NCBI RefSeq assembly: GCF_040802235.1
Contig: NC_133167.1
Coordinates: forward strand, 96,210,001-96,274,000
Reading direction: 5' to 3'
DNA length: 64,000 bases
Origin: Manis javanica
Lineage: Eukaryota > Chordata > Mammalia > Pholidota > Manidae
The position numbers were made by a program, and so were the translations under genes. This document shows positions 13,840 to 26,200 of the stretch, piece by piece. The notes under the pieces are model-generated. The model was not told the origin of the DNA. It made no database searches and saw only the letters and a program-made list of their open reading frames with translations. The number at the start of each line of letters is the position of its first letter. The stretch's first letter is position 1.

Positions 13840-14212
13840 GTTCTAAGAAATACATATTTGAGGAAGTGGTATTTGAGGTAAGTCCTCAAGGATAACTGTG
13901 AGTACTGACTACCTGAAGGGGGCAGAAAAAAGGACCAACGTGCTGGGAGAGCAAAAACGTGTTCTAGGACCCGGTGAGGAGATGAAGAGAGTGACGTTGA
14001 AGAACCTGAGAAAAGCTCATTTTGACTAGAAAACGGTGAGCAGAGGAAGAGCAGTGCCAGAAAAGGCCAGTGAAAGAGTGAGGGTGGTAAACGACCCAGT
14101 CTTTTGCACACGACAACAGTGCAATCTTTAACTGTGGACCAGAAATAGAGCTGAAATATTTTAGCAGGGAAATGACATAATCATAGTTTCATTTTTAAAA
14201 GTTCTCTCATCT
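13840..14212 (+). repeat. Ancient mammalian interspersed repeat, left half
   Basis: Diverged copy of a widespread mammalian repeat whose hallmark is AGTGGTATTTGAGGTAAGTC (family type: gain-of GGTGACATTTGAGCTGAG) and which runs on to GAAATGACATAATCATAG. I do not assign a family name. The copy stops near TTTTAAAAGTTCTCTCA and its continuation (CTCACTCTGGCTG) resumes at about 17,880, so it is interrupted by the L1 nest between. Confidence 0.55.
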
Positions 14213-14576
14213 ATATCTCACAATTATAAATATTACCAGTACTTCATGTTGACAATTGATCATGAAATTTAAATTTAAATATTTAAAGACAATTTTAATA
14301 AAATGGATAAATTCTATGAAAAATACAAGTGACCACAGATAACAAAAGTAGTAGAAAATGTGAATCATTTTATGTCTATTAAAGAAATTGAATGTATTAT
14401 TTAAAATACTTCCCATAAAGGAAAATTGAGGCTCAAATGGCTTTCCTAATGAATTCTTCCATAGATATGAAAGTATTAATAGCAATATCACACAAACTTG
14501 TTTGAAGAACAAGAAAAAATAAACAATGTCTAATTACTTTATATGAGACCAGCATAACCTTAATTTAAGATTTTAG
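14213..14576 (+). mobile_element. Old L1, segment left of nested younger L1
   Basis: AT-rich diverged sequence that I read as the upstream part of an old L1 ORF2 region. Near its right end ACTTTATATGAGACCAGCAT corresponds to a conserved L1 stretch that is normally followed by what resumes at about 15,600. No usable frame remains. The left boundary rests on the interruption of the ancient repeat. Confidence 0.5.
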
Positions 14577-15591
14577 CAGAATTTTAGCAGCATATGTTAG
14601 TATATCTAACATACACAAGGAGTTCATACGATTCAATAACAAAACAAACAACCTGCTTAAAAAATGCACAGAGGGTCTGAAAAGATGTTATTCCAAAGGA
14701 GACCTACAGATGGCCAGTAGATATATGCATCATATACCTACTGGCCATCATCATCGCCAATCGTCAGGGAAACTGCAAATCAAAATCACAATGAGATAAC
14801 ACCTGCCAGAATGGCCATCACAAGAAAAGAAATAACAAGTGTTGGCAAAGATGTAGAGCAGAGGGAACTTCAGTGCACTGTTGGTGGGAATGTAAATTGG
14901 CACAGCCACTATGGAAAACTGTATGGAGAGTCCTCAAAAAATTTAAAATAGAAATTCCATTTGATCCAGCAATTCCATTTCTGGGTATTTATCAAGAAAA
15001 AATGGAAACACTAACTCAAAATGATAAATACAACATGTTCTTTGCAACACTTCAATTGCCAACATATGGAAGCAACCTAAGTGTCCTTTGGTAGATGAAT
15101 GGATAAAGAAGATGTGGTACATACATACAATAGAATATTCTTAATCATTAAAAAAAATGCAATTCTGCCATTTGCAACAAAATGGATGGACCTAGATGGT
15201 ATTATGCTAAATGAAATGAGGCAGACAGAGACAAATACTACATGATTTTACTTGTATGTAGAATCTAAACCACAAAAGAACAAACAAAACAAAACCAGAG
15301 AAAGATGACTGATGGTTGCCAGAGGAGTGGCGTGATTTTGAGGTAGGCAAAATGGATGAAAGGGATCAAGAGTTATAAATAAATAAGTTATAAAATAAAT
15401 AAATCACAGGGATGAGATGTACAGTATAGGGAATATAGATAATAATATTAACTTGGTATGGTGACAGATGGTAATGAGACTTATTATGATCACTTCATAA
15501 TTTATATAAATGTCAAATCACTATGTTGTATACTTGGAACTAATATAATACTGTATGTCAATTATGTATCAATTAAAAACAGAATTTAGCA
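14577..15591 (+). mobile_element. 5'-truncated L1MA-like element with target-site duplication
   Basis: About 990 bp of L1 3' end: the C-terminal part of ORF2 followed by 3' UTR and a short A tail. The frame at 14,873-15,094 reads [18 protein letters not shown] and [10 protein letters not shown], the conserved end of L1 ORF2, then degrades. The 3' end GTATACTTGGAACTAATATA is typical of L1MA-class elements. Near-identical direct repeats, CAGAATTTTAGCA at 14,577-14,589 and CAGAATTTAGCA at 15,580-15,591, mark the insertion. It sits inside an older L1 of the same orientation. It is non-functional. Confidence 0.88.
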
Positions 15592-17880
15592 AAGTTAGCT
15601 TAAAGACAAATTAGTAACCACTATGTCTCATAAAATCCTGAAGTTATTAATCAACTGAGTCTAGCAATATTAAAAGGATAATACATCTGGACCAAGTGGG
15701 GTTTACTTCAAGTATGCAAGGGCCATTGTTTTCACAAGGAGGAAAACTGAATATCTTGATCAATACAGAAAACACATTTGACAACATTCACTAACCATTC
15801 ATACAATTTTAACAAACTTAAAATAGAAAAGAATGTCTTTAATTTAATAAAACTATAAAAATCTTCAGTGAACAACATAACTGATAGTAAAACATCAAAG
15901 GTTTTCCACTGAGATCAGGAATGAGACAAGAATACACACTATCACCACTTGTACTTAACACTATACTGGAGGTCTTAGTGCAATAAGTCAAGAAAATGAA
16001 AAAGTGAGTAGAACTGGAAAGGAAGAAATTTATCTGTGACTATTCACAGATGACATGGAAGAATACTTGAAAAATCCAAAAGAATATACAGATACAGTAT
16101 TAGAATAAATTAATTCAGCAAGGTTATAGCACATAAATCAATACACAAAAATCAATTATATTTCTATAGACGAGCCACAAACAAAAAGAAAAAGAAACTA
16201 TAAAATGAAACCACTAATGATCACATTAAAACGTCAAATATTTAGGAATAAATCTAGCAATGGATATGAAAGACAATTTTAACACTACAAAACATTATTG
16301 AGAGAAATTAAAATAAATGTAAATAAACAGAGGATTATACTATGTTTGTGAGCGGAAGATTCAATATTCCATCTCTGAAAGATAGTCAATGGATTTAATG
16401 CAGTCCCAACAAAATTCAAGATTTTTGTTTCCAAGAAGATTGATTAACTAATTCTAAAATTGATATTGAAATGCAAAGGACCAAAAATAGTCCTGTAATC
16501 TTGAAGAGGGATTAACAGGTGAAATACCTACAGTACCAGATTATCAGGAATCAGATTTATAAATTATAAGGATTAAGACAATTGAGATTAACCCACACAT
16601 ATATGATCTGACAGACAAAAGTTAACATTTCAGTGAAGTAGGGAAATCTCAATAAATGGTCTTGAATAATTTGATATCTATATGGAACACAAATTTATCT
16701 TGAACCCTACCTTACACCAAAAATAAAAACATCAATTCTAGATAATTTGTAGATCTAAATGTAATAGGTAAAACAACAAAGCATTTAAAGGAAACAGTCA
16801 TGATTTTAGAGTAGACCAATATTTCTTTTAAAAGACACATGAAATATATACCATAAAAAGAAAAAAATTGGTACTTTAATTGTATTAAAATCAAGTTCTA
16901 GTTCTAAAATATCACCATTAAGAGACTGAAAAAGTGACATGTAGAGTGGGAGCAGATATATACAATACATGTCTGACAAAAAACTCATATTCAAAATATA
17001 TAAAGAACTCCTCTAAACCAATAAAGACAGTCAGCACAATAGGAAAAAGGGAAGTTCACAAAAGAAGATGTTCAAATATCCAATAAACATATGAAAATGT
17101 GCTCAACTTCATTAGTTTTCAAGGAAATGCAAATTGAAACCACAGTGAGAGTCAATAATGAGTCTTCAAGAATGGTTAAAAAAAAAGAGACAATATCAGG
17201 TGCCCACAAATATTTAAAGCAACCACAACTCTATATGCTGCTGTTAGTATAAATTGGCATAAAACTTTGGTAAACTATTTGGAAGTATATAGCAAAACTG
17301 AATAAATACATTATCTAATTCACTTTTAGTATATATGCAACAGCAAGGCATATGTATATTCATGAAAAGTTATCAACAGAAATGTTAATGGCAGCACTAC
17401 TGTGTGATGGACAAATTGGAAACTAACCAAATGCCCAACATATAAATGGGCATTTACGGGTGAGTAAGTACATGTTGGCATAGTCATTCAATAAAAAATA
17501 TGCAACAGTATATAATGGATATATATTAGTATATTCACACAATAAAATACTGTACAACTACATGGAATAATTTTACAATAATTCCTAGAGAAAAAGGCTG
17601 TCAACAAGGACTACATTCTCTATGAATCCATTTACATAAAGCACAAAAAAGAAACTATGCTGGTGCACATCATGGAAGTATTTGCTCTTGGGTGCTGCCC
17701 AGCACCTGGAAGACAGAACAAGGCATATTCTGTGTGCCATCAAAATTCTCTTTCTTGACTAAGTAATGATTATATGGGTGTTTTCAGTTATAAAAATGTA
17801 TGAAGTGGCACATTTATGATACTTGGACTTTTGTGCATGCATGTTAGACTTGAATTATAAAGTTAAAAAGAAATAAAGCT
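15592..17880 (+). mobile_element. Old L1, segment right of nested younger L1
   Basis: Continuation of the older L1: ORF2-derived DNA such as GACCAAGTGGGGTTTACTTC, GATCAGGAATGAGACAAGAA and AAGGAAATGCAAATTGAAAC appear in the normal order, followed by a 3' region ending near AAAGTTAAAAAGAAATAAAG. It carries many stops and indels. It is markedly more diverged than the element nested in it, as the nesting order requires. Confidence 0.8.
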
Positions 17881-18000
17881 CACTCTGGCTGTTCATGAAG
17901 AATTTATTTGAAAGGAGCAAGAGTAGAACTGGGGAGACAATTTCGGAGGTCAGAGTTCTGGCAAGAGATGAAGGCAGCCCAAGATGGTAGTATAGTAAAA
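17881..18000 (+). repeat. Ancient mammalian interspersed repeat, right half
   Basis: CTCACTCTGGCTGTTCATGA followed by GAGCAAGAGTAGAACTGGGG and CAAGAGATGAAGGCAGCC continues, in the correct order, the repeat whose left half ends near 14,212. The two halves were separated by the old L1 insertion. Confidence 0.55.
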
Positions 18001-20264
18001 GGAAATTACATGAAGTTTTCTAACTATCATAGCACAGAGCATGAAACTGAGTTAGCTAAAGAAATACAGCAAGCGGTTTTGAGAAGCAGCAATGGTGCAT
18101 TTATCATGCATACAATCATCTTGCATAATTTTCTGTAGCTATATTTAGCTACTCAGGTACTAGCAACAAAAATGCAGGCAGTTGATTTTACACAGTATTG
18201 GGGTATTACACAGATCAGCGTGAATAAAGAACCAAGTATCAGAGTATTGGCAAGAAACTCCTCACATTTTTCCATAGAGATTTGCCTTCCTGGTAGTGAT
18301 AGGTATGATGGTTCCACCAAAAACTTTGTTTCTGATTCACATTCTCAAATCTGGAGGTTTTCCATGAGACACATGGGTGATCATGCATATGTCATGACCA
18401 TGACAGAATTTTTTAAAATCTATTATCCAAATGGCTCCAAACCTTAGAATTAACATAGATTCTGCATTTTCTTTTACATCTCATTTTCAATCCATTATCT
18501 CTGGTTACATCTTGAAACTCCCTCTACTGGCTCTTCTTAAAGTAAAAGTAAGGTTGGAAAATAGCTGTGTTTTAAAACCCAGGATTATAACACTAGACAA
18601 CGTTACCTCTTCTCCAAAAACTGCATCTGTGACTTGCATTTCCTGGCCTAAATATGTGGCAAAGTTATATTTTAGGTCATAAAGGAAACAGAGTATAGCT
18701 ATTGAGCATTGCAGTAACAGATGTTTACATTAGATTTCTGCTTTGGGATTTTAAAACTAATGAAACAATAATCATTCAAGCTGTAATATCCATGGAAATA
18801 TTTCACTCAGAAACCACATGATAGAGAATATCCTTCTCATATGCAAAATAACCTAGATGGCATTTCTGAGATGGCATGAATTTTCATATCCCTTGTCCTT
18901 GTATGAAAGCTTTCCTTCTCAATCTCAGATAATATTAAAAATGCCTATTAAATCAAATAACTTTTATGGTGGGCTTATTATGCTCAAAGCACTTTGGCAG
19001 ATATTTGGACAAATAAAATAATAACCTATGGTCTCAATTTTCAAGAAGCCTATGTGTTTAAATTATTTGTAAAATAGAGATGCAAAAAAAGGTTGGAGGC
19101 TTTTGAAATTATGTTCTACCATGATTCCAGGATAGATACTGTAAAGTTAATTGTAAACTGCAACATACATTTATAAGGATTGGGAGAGGGGTGATGAAAG
19201 GTCCACTTCAGGATAAGATGGTGAATAGCTGCTGATTCCAACCCTCAAATGTGACCCTGCAGGTATCACAGAAGAGAACATTTGAGTTACCCCAGAACCA
19301 AATACTTAAACTACAAGAAACTGTTGACGAGCTATATGGTGACTGGGTCCTGCTGTAAGTTCAGGAAATAATAGTCTTAGAATGGGTCCCGAACAGAATC
19401 CCTTGCCAGCCCTTCTGACTGCCCAGGCTGGATCACTTACTGTTCCAGCTCTATTTGGGGGCAGAAAAGCATCAGGAGAAGTTTGATGCCGTTGAGAGTC
19501 ACTGGGTCCATCAAGGACATGCTAGTTAAGGAGCCGGTTGTAAGAGTCCCATATTTTGTTAATAGCTTGGTCGCTATAGAGTCTTCCTCATCTACCACAT
19601 CTAGATGAATAAACCCAGCATCAGTCTGTGAAAAGAGCAGTGCCTAGAATTGATATGGTAAGAGATTCCCTGAAACACAAGATTGGTTGGTGGGAATGAA
19701 GGTGTGATGGGGAAGTACTGGAACTGCATCAGGTATCAGAAGCCCTCCGCCCTAAAGCAAATTCCACCACACTCTCTAAATGGCAGAAAGGGCAGATACT
19801 AGGACCTGGGTTTTCATCTCCCCTCTTCTCCCCTCTGCTCCCTTCCAACAACACATTACCGGATTCTTCCGAGAGAGAATATTAGTTCAAGGGACTAAAT
19901 ATGTAAATATTAGAGAAGTGTAAGCACCATAAAAGATATGCTCCCAAACCAAACAATGCATAACTAATTTAGAAACAAATAACGAAAGAAGTAACATCTC
20001 TACTACTCCAGTCACCCTGTTCTCATTGCAGAGCGCCTGGACTTCCTGACAGAGAGATGACACTCAGGACTCTGTTCTCATACTACAGCTGACGTACGTC
20101 CCGAATCCTCAGTGTCAATATAAATGTAACTGGGCATTTATGTGAAAAGCAAACATAGACTTAAAATATCATAAGGAACAAAGAGGAAAGTTATGTATAG
20201 GTAAAAGTGATATTGCATCAAGAAAAAAATTAATCATAAGCCTTTGTACCAGAAACCATATATG

Positions 20265-20267
<3 letters not shown>
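18001..20267. other. Intergenic DNA, no gene recognised
   Basis: Three consecutive short plus-strand frames (to 18,682) show no domain. The rest has only scattered stops and no recognisable repeat that I can name. Confidence 0.55.

Positions 20268-20304
<37 letters not shown>
20268..20304. repeat. (TA)n microsatellite in a palindromic setting
   Basis: An alternating TA run flanked by GCTTTTA on the left and TAAAAGC on the right, so the whole tract is self-complementary. It produces the spurious Ile-Tyr repeat seen in an antisense frame. Confidence 0.95.
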
Positions 20305-20739
20305 CAATATACTTGACACGATCCCAAAATGAAAATAAATGAATCAAAATGTATTTTGAGATTGTAAGAGTTAAGTTAAACTTTTCAGGAAATGATAGAT
20401 CAAACAGTTGAAATAAATTTTGGAAGATATCTATATACTGATAGTCACACACTAATAGGTATGTACTGAGTAAAATTAGTGAAGAGAGAAGCATATAGTA
20501 TGTGATGTTCATATAAGAATGTGGGGGAAATAGTATGTGCGTGTCTTCATATTTACTTGCATTTGAATGGGACACTGGAACGGTAGACATACCTGAATAA
20601 TTATTAGGGGGTTGGGAAGATGGTGGGAGTCCAGCACAAAATCAGATATTTTTTTGTGGATATTTTTTATACAATATTGGCTTTGTAGATACCTATTAAA
20701 AAATAAGTCATCTTTCAAAAAGAAGAAAGTCTGCCATTT

Positions 20740-21260
20740 TCCAAGTCAGCCACGTGGCGTCCAGTGGGGAAGAGACGCTGCGACGTGGTGTCCGCCACGG
20801 CAAGGATCAGAGCCAGCGGCCTCCCAGACGGGGGCGCTTGGGGTGCCCACAGGTGAGCAGGATGCGGGGGGAGGCTCGTTCCGGACTGCAGATGGGGAAG
20901 AGGTCTGAGGGTGAGGATGGAGGGGAGATCCACAGCTAGACCAGCTCCAGGGCAGGACCCCAAGTGGCGGGACAGGACCTACAGAGCTTGGGGCTCGGTG
21001 AACCCTGTGGCGTCGAAGGCCAGAGCAGAGGGGCATGAAGCACGTGCAGGAAAATTCTGAGAAACTGGTGCGCAGGGCAATTTCTAAGAGACCTATATCC
21101 AAATTTGGAGCAGGAGAGGCTGTTCCAGAGCCAGCTTTGCCAGAGCTTGAATAGGGTTCCACTGAGGACCGAGCCAGTCCGGCTTGGCTGGCGGGCTGGG
21201 ACAAATGAAAGGATCTTGAAGAGCAGAGGGTATACACAAAATGTATAAGCAGGTCTCGAG
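20740..21260. other. GC-rich, CpG-bearing block of unknown origin
   Basis: About 500 bp with many CpGs (for example GACGCTGCGACGTGG, GGCGTCGAAGG), in strong contrast with AT-rich flanks. Open frames run on both strands, the longest 163 codons on the minus strand at 20,746-21,237, but none shows a domain, and high GC alone lengthens frames. It could be a CpG-island fragment, an old LTR or a retroposed piece. I cannot decide. Confidence 0.4.
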
Positions 21261-22824
21261 GAAAAAGTACCTCATTTTTTTCACTTATAATAGTATGGGT
21301 AAGTTAATAAGTACTTTCACATTCACTACATCATGTGAAGCTCAGAATAGCTCTGTTAAATAACCAGAACTCCTATTTCTGTTAGCGCTCCCTAGATGCG
21401 AATGCGGGCGTTCAGCTACATGAAATGGCATGTTCATGTTCACATGCCTGGTAAGACGCTGTGCAGAATGAGAACAGTTCTTACCCCTGCTCACTGCCTC
21501 ACCATTAATTTATTCAGTCATCACTCAGTAAGTCAAGCACTTACTAGCAAGAGGCAGTTTCTCTCCTTGTTCCCCCCTGGGGAGGCAGCCCACCATGCCA
21601 TGAGGTAGCCTCTCTGCTAATGTGTATCCAAGAGGAATTCTCTTCGCCTCTGTACCACTGGCAAGAAGAAATGTGACATAAATGCATTAAATCCAACCCC
21701 CCCGTTTTTTAAGACCACAGTGGGATGCCCAGAGGCCCATTTATGCAGGGTGTGATGATCTAGTTTCGGGGTTTGATAAGACTCCCTCACCCACACTACC
21801 AATGTGTTCCTTAGGACCATTTCACTGAATATTAACACCAGCATCAAGGAGAGGATAGGGAAATAAGAGAGATGGAATCTAAGTTCCACAAGTTTTTCTA
21901 TTTGTTAGTAGCCCATGAATGAGAATGCTTAGGAGACAGGATATTGACAGGATGAGGTGCTGGGGTTATTTGATGATGCAAATTATTCAGCCTAACCCAG
22001 CTCCCCCCATGGCATGGATAGTAAAGTTGGAGCTTTCTCACAGCCACATGACAATTTGCCTTTGAAATTGTGTTTTCTTTTTATGTTGAAAAGGGGAAAG
22101 ACCTCCTCAAATCCTGTATTTTTTCCACATTAAAATCATCATGTGCTTTAAGTTAATGGGTCAGTGGGACAGACTAACATTTTAAATAGACTTAACTTAC
22201 AGATGTGCATATATTAGGGTGAAGTATGTCTGCCTTCTCTTTCTCCCTTTTCATACCTTATTTCCATCTTTATCACTAAACTTTTGCCAGTAAATTCTAC
22301 AGATTAGCTAGCTTAGATTACATGTTATTACTGTTTACATGATGGTCAGAGATACAGGTTGCTAGGATGTTTCTCAAAATGTCGATTGCAGCTGCCTGAT
22401 TTCCATTTTTGATTCCAGTAAAGGTCGATCAATGTTGACAAAAGCTTAATTAATTAGTCCCTTTGACTACGGGACAATTTGGAATGAAATTTCAGAGTCA
22501 ATCTCAAATAACTGGCTAGGTTTCACCAACTCTGATATTTCTTACAGGTATTTACTTACTACTTTGTTTCCTGTACTTCAAAAATTAACCCTTCTGAACT
22601 TTTATTTTTCATTTTTGATGAGTAGTGACACGTTTATTCTCCTGATGGTTAGAAGCTTACTTTCTACTTATGCAATACCCCCATCCTCTCCCTTCTTGCC
22701 CATCCCAGCCATGCCCACTCTCTCTTTCTCCTTTCCTTCCACCTTTCCTTGTTTCTATCTATTCTCTTCTTTCCCAACCTTCTATTATCCTTTCTCTTTG
22801 GTTGTTTTTTTACAATTACTTGAC
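21261..22824. other. Intergenic DNA with pyrimidine-rich tract
   Basis: Mostly featureless. From about 22,680 to 22,805 the plus strand is strongly C/T-rich, which opens low-complexity frames on both strands (Ser/Pro/Phe-rich and Lys/Arg-rich) that are compositional artefacts. Confidence 0.6.
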
Positions 22825-23290
22825 GACTTTCTACTATGGGCCAGTTGCTATGCTTGTTTCCAGGGATACCAGCACAGCTCCTGGCCCTGAGGACATCAAA
22901 CTCCAGCAGCGTCACTATGGTAAAGCCACCATGGACTACATGCAAGGGATGGAGGGAAAATGGAGGGAAAACCCTGAGAAAGGGGCCATTCCTTGGAGGG
23001 GCAAAGGGTAGAATGAAAGAATTGGGGAAAGTTTTCAATTTCTAAGTTTTTATGAGGAGAACAGTTTCAGCACAGGGAAACGTAATGAAATTGCATGAGG
23101 TGTTCAGAATGCTGAGGAGCCCACACAAGGCTGTGCCAGAAAGGACGGGAGAGCTTACAGCCAGGAGAGCACGAGGTACTGTAGGTTTGAAAGGGCCTCC
23201 ATCCGTGGTGGTGGGCTCTGTGAATTTTATCTTGTAGGCAATGCACTCCATTAAGGATATTCAAGATAGTAAATAGAGCGCATGATTCTA
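22825..23290 (+). repeat. Ancient interspersed repeat copy, same family as 13,840-14,212
   Basis: A TTCTACTATGGGCCAGTTGC start, a CCAGGGATACCAGCACAGC segment, then AGAATGCTGAGGAGCCCACA and TTTTATCTTGTAGGCAATG match, in order, the same old mammalian repeat. It is heavily diverged. The frames open across it on both strands are not genes. Confidence 0.45.
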
Positions 23291-26200
23291 CTTTAAGAAA
23301 ATCATTTCTCATATAAGTGGTTTACAACTCTTGAAGGAAATGTATAAACAAACAAAACTCTCTTATCTATGATCCCTCCCCAAATAATTTTAGGAGCAAA
23401 TAGCCTAAAGCCATGAACCCAGGAGCCTCTCCTGCCAGGGGTGATGACTAGCTCACTGGCACCTCAGGGCCGGGCCGTGGAGGCACCAGCATTCAGTCAG
23501 GAGACGCACGGTCTGCGCACACACACTCAGCTATTCCTGAGCCGGTATCTGGAATTCCTCAAAGCTCATGTCCACTCCCTTGAGCATGTGTTTTGAGTGC
23601 AATCAATTTGTGATCTCAAAATGTAAAGCGGTGGAGGCAGAGGGGATCCACAACAGTATCAGAATAAAGGCGTTCAGTCAGTCCATTCCTCCCATCACCC
23701 AAAATGCCTAATGGCAGCATACTGCTTCTTGAGTAAGATTGCAGTTACTTTGCTGTGATTGTGACCATTTTCAAGTGGACGAGGGGACAGCTCAAAATAT
23801 TTGCCAGTGAACTTTAATCAATGCCAATGGAAAATTGTGGAACATCTCCCACAAAATTGCAGTCATCTTCTTGGACAGCTTCAGCAGAAAAAGTGGAAAA
23901 CTGCAGAAAATTGTTTAAAATAATGCAGTTAAAATGGTTTACACTTGCAGACAACCTTTATCTCAAGCCCTGCTATTTTATCATTTATTTAATATCATCT
24001 ATGATTTTAGCTGCTAGCTTAAATTTTGCTTTCGAGTTTCCTCCTTGCATTACGACTGCCTGGCCCTGGCATGCCACCAGTGAGCATTTTCTCAGTCCTG
24101 ATTACCAGGTACCCAGGCATATTCGGGTCTACAGCTCTAAACGGTGATGACTGCTTATTAAAGACTGCCATTTCATGCACATATTTTGTGACTATGCTGT
24201 TTTTGGTTAAATTACAAACATTTCAAATCTTTTATTGCTGACGTTCCAAGCTCCCTTTTTTAGATAACCACAGGTCTTTAGTTTTTCATAATCAATAAGA
24301 GCTATTGGCTTCAAAATTTTTATACAAAAGAAATTTTTTGAACTTACAGGAAAAAATGCCTATTATTTAGAGAGTTTTAAAAAATAATAATGCAATAGAA
24401 TTAAAGGTCTTATCTTTGTAATATAACTCTTTTCTCCTCTCTGGACTTAGAATTGTGATGGTTTAGTCCACTTATTTGCCAATTAATCAAATACACCCTT
24501 GCAGCCCCTCTTTTTTTCTTGTGCAGTTATTTGTGTTATAGGTTTTCTCACAAATAGTCTCCAAGCTTCCAGAAAGCATGAAACATACACCACTCTTTTC
24601 TAGCTGCCAAAACTCCCAGAAAACTTCACATACTACTTTGCATATTCTATATTAGCATCTGGATTAAATATTTTGATGAGAAACTTGTTTCCAGTCTTTT
24701 AGTATATTTGATATATGAGGGAGGTAGATTTGCTTATAAATTTACCAGTCTATCTTATCTCCTTTCTTTCCTTATAGTTCATGTGCTTTTGCTATAAGAA
24801 TTTTCAGATTTCCATGGTACAGGAGGAGTCAAAGTGCTCTTCCAATAATGGGAAAGTAGATTAAGATATACATTATATACATAAATTTCAGTACACAATA
24901 GTGATGACCTGCCCCACAGAGGTGCCTACATATGTTTATTTAATATATTTAAAACATATATTTTAAATAATTGCAACGTAGGAAAATAGGCAAAAACACA
25001 AGTAAGAGAAGACACAGATGCTATTATTATAAACTGAGCAGAGAACCTAAGAAGAGAGAAGGAAAAACATTTCATTCTGGCAGGAAATGTAAAAGATTTC
25101 AAGGGTTGACATTCATAGGAGAGAAGTGTAGAAACAATTTGGAAAAAATTTGAAAGTAAGCTTTGATCATATAAAGAATAGAGACAACAAAAATATTCTT
25201 TCTAAAGGAACTGGACATAGAAAAAAATTACCTCCTTAGCCCTAGAACTAAAAACTTAGAACTTATAAACCATAAGTAAAACCTCATAAATGTCATAAAT
25301 ACTAGATAAATAGGATAACCATACAGGTAAAACAAATATATTGAAAAGGAGCTGATGCTACTCCTGAGACAAAAATCTAAAAAGAAAGAAAGAGATACTT
25401 CAAACTAATGGCAATATTTTTCATTTATAAGAGAAAACATGTTTTCCAATTTATAGAAGGAAGAAAGTGATTCAATACCATTCAAACCAGCCAGGCAAAT
25501 TGTAGCTCTTTCAATAACCACTTTGGAGGAAAGACAGTATTTTTGAACTTCATAAAATTTATGGAATGTGATCCATGGCTCTAGACCTTATGCTCAGCTA
25601 AAATATTAGCATACCTAAAGCCATGAGAAATAAGTTTTTCAAGAATGAAGGAAAGTTGAGGGAAGCAATAGGCTTCCAAAATTTTAGAAACTGTCATCAA
25701 AATAAAAACACTCAATTCTTATTTACAATTATATGCAAAAGTAATTTTTCTAGAAGTAATTCACACTCATGTTTCCCATTTAATTGCCCAGCACTTATAG
25801 AGTCCTACCTGTATATGAACAAATGTACTAAGTGGACAAAGAGATTTCCAATTTGGCAAGACTGCCTACAAATCAAATATTGGACCCCACCATAATTTTT
25901 TGCAACTGGGGTAGCAGCCAAAATTGTCACTGCCTGCCTCAGATATCAGGAGAAGGTGGCAAGGTAATACATGCCTTAAGATTTCACTGAACATATGGTG
26001 TCCAATACTGTTCCCATGTAATGAGAAGCACTGTTTATACTGCCTTTAGAGATACTCATATAGAACCTGTTCAGCCCTGGGCTGTCAGGAGTGGGGTGGG
26101 GTGCTTGCCTGATCATGATCCAGACCCTCCTTTAGTATAGACACAAACATGACAGAACCTTCCACATGGGTGTGGCCCCCAAGGGACTCTGGCCAAAGGG

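Noticed and set aside
14873..15094. 73-codon frame with strong protein-like sequence
   Set aside because: As a gene it is rejected: it is the remnant of L1 ORF2 C terminus inside a truncated element.
20746..21237. 163-codon minus-strand open frame, the longest in the window
   Set aside because: It is Ser/Pro-rich with no domain, lies in a GC-rich block where long frames are expected, and competing frames are open on the other strand.
22664..23038. 124-codon minus-strand frame rich in Lys and Arg
   Set aside because: The basic stretch comes from a C/T-rich tract read in antisense, the rest from an ancient repeat.
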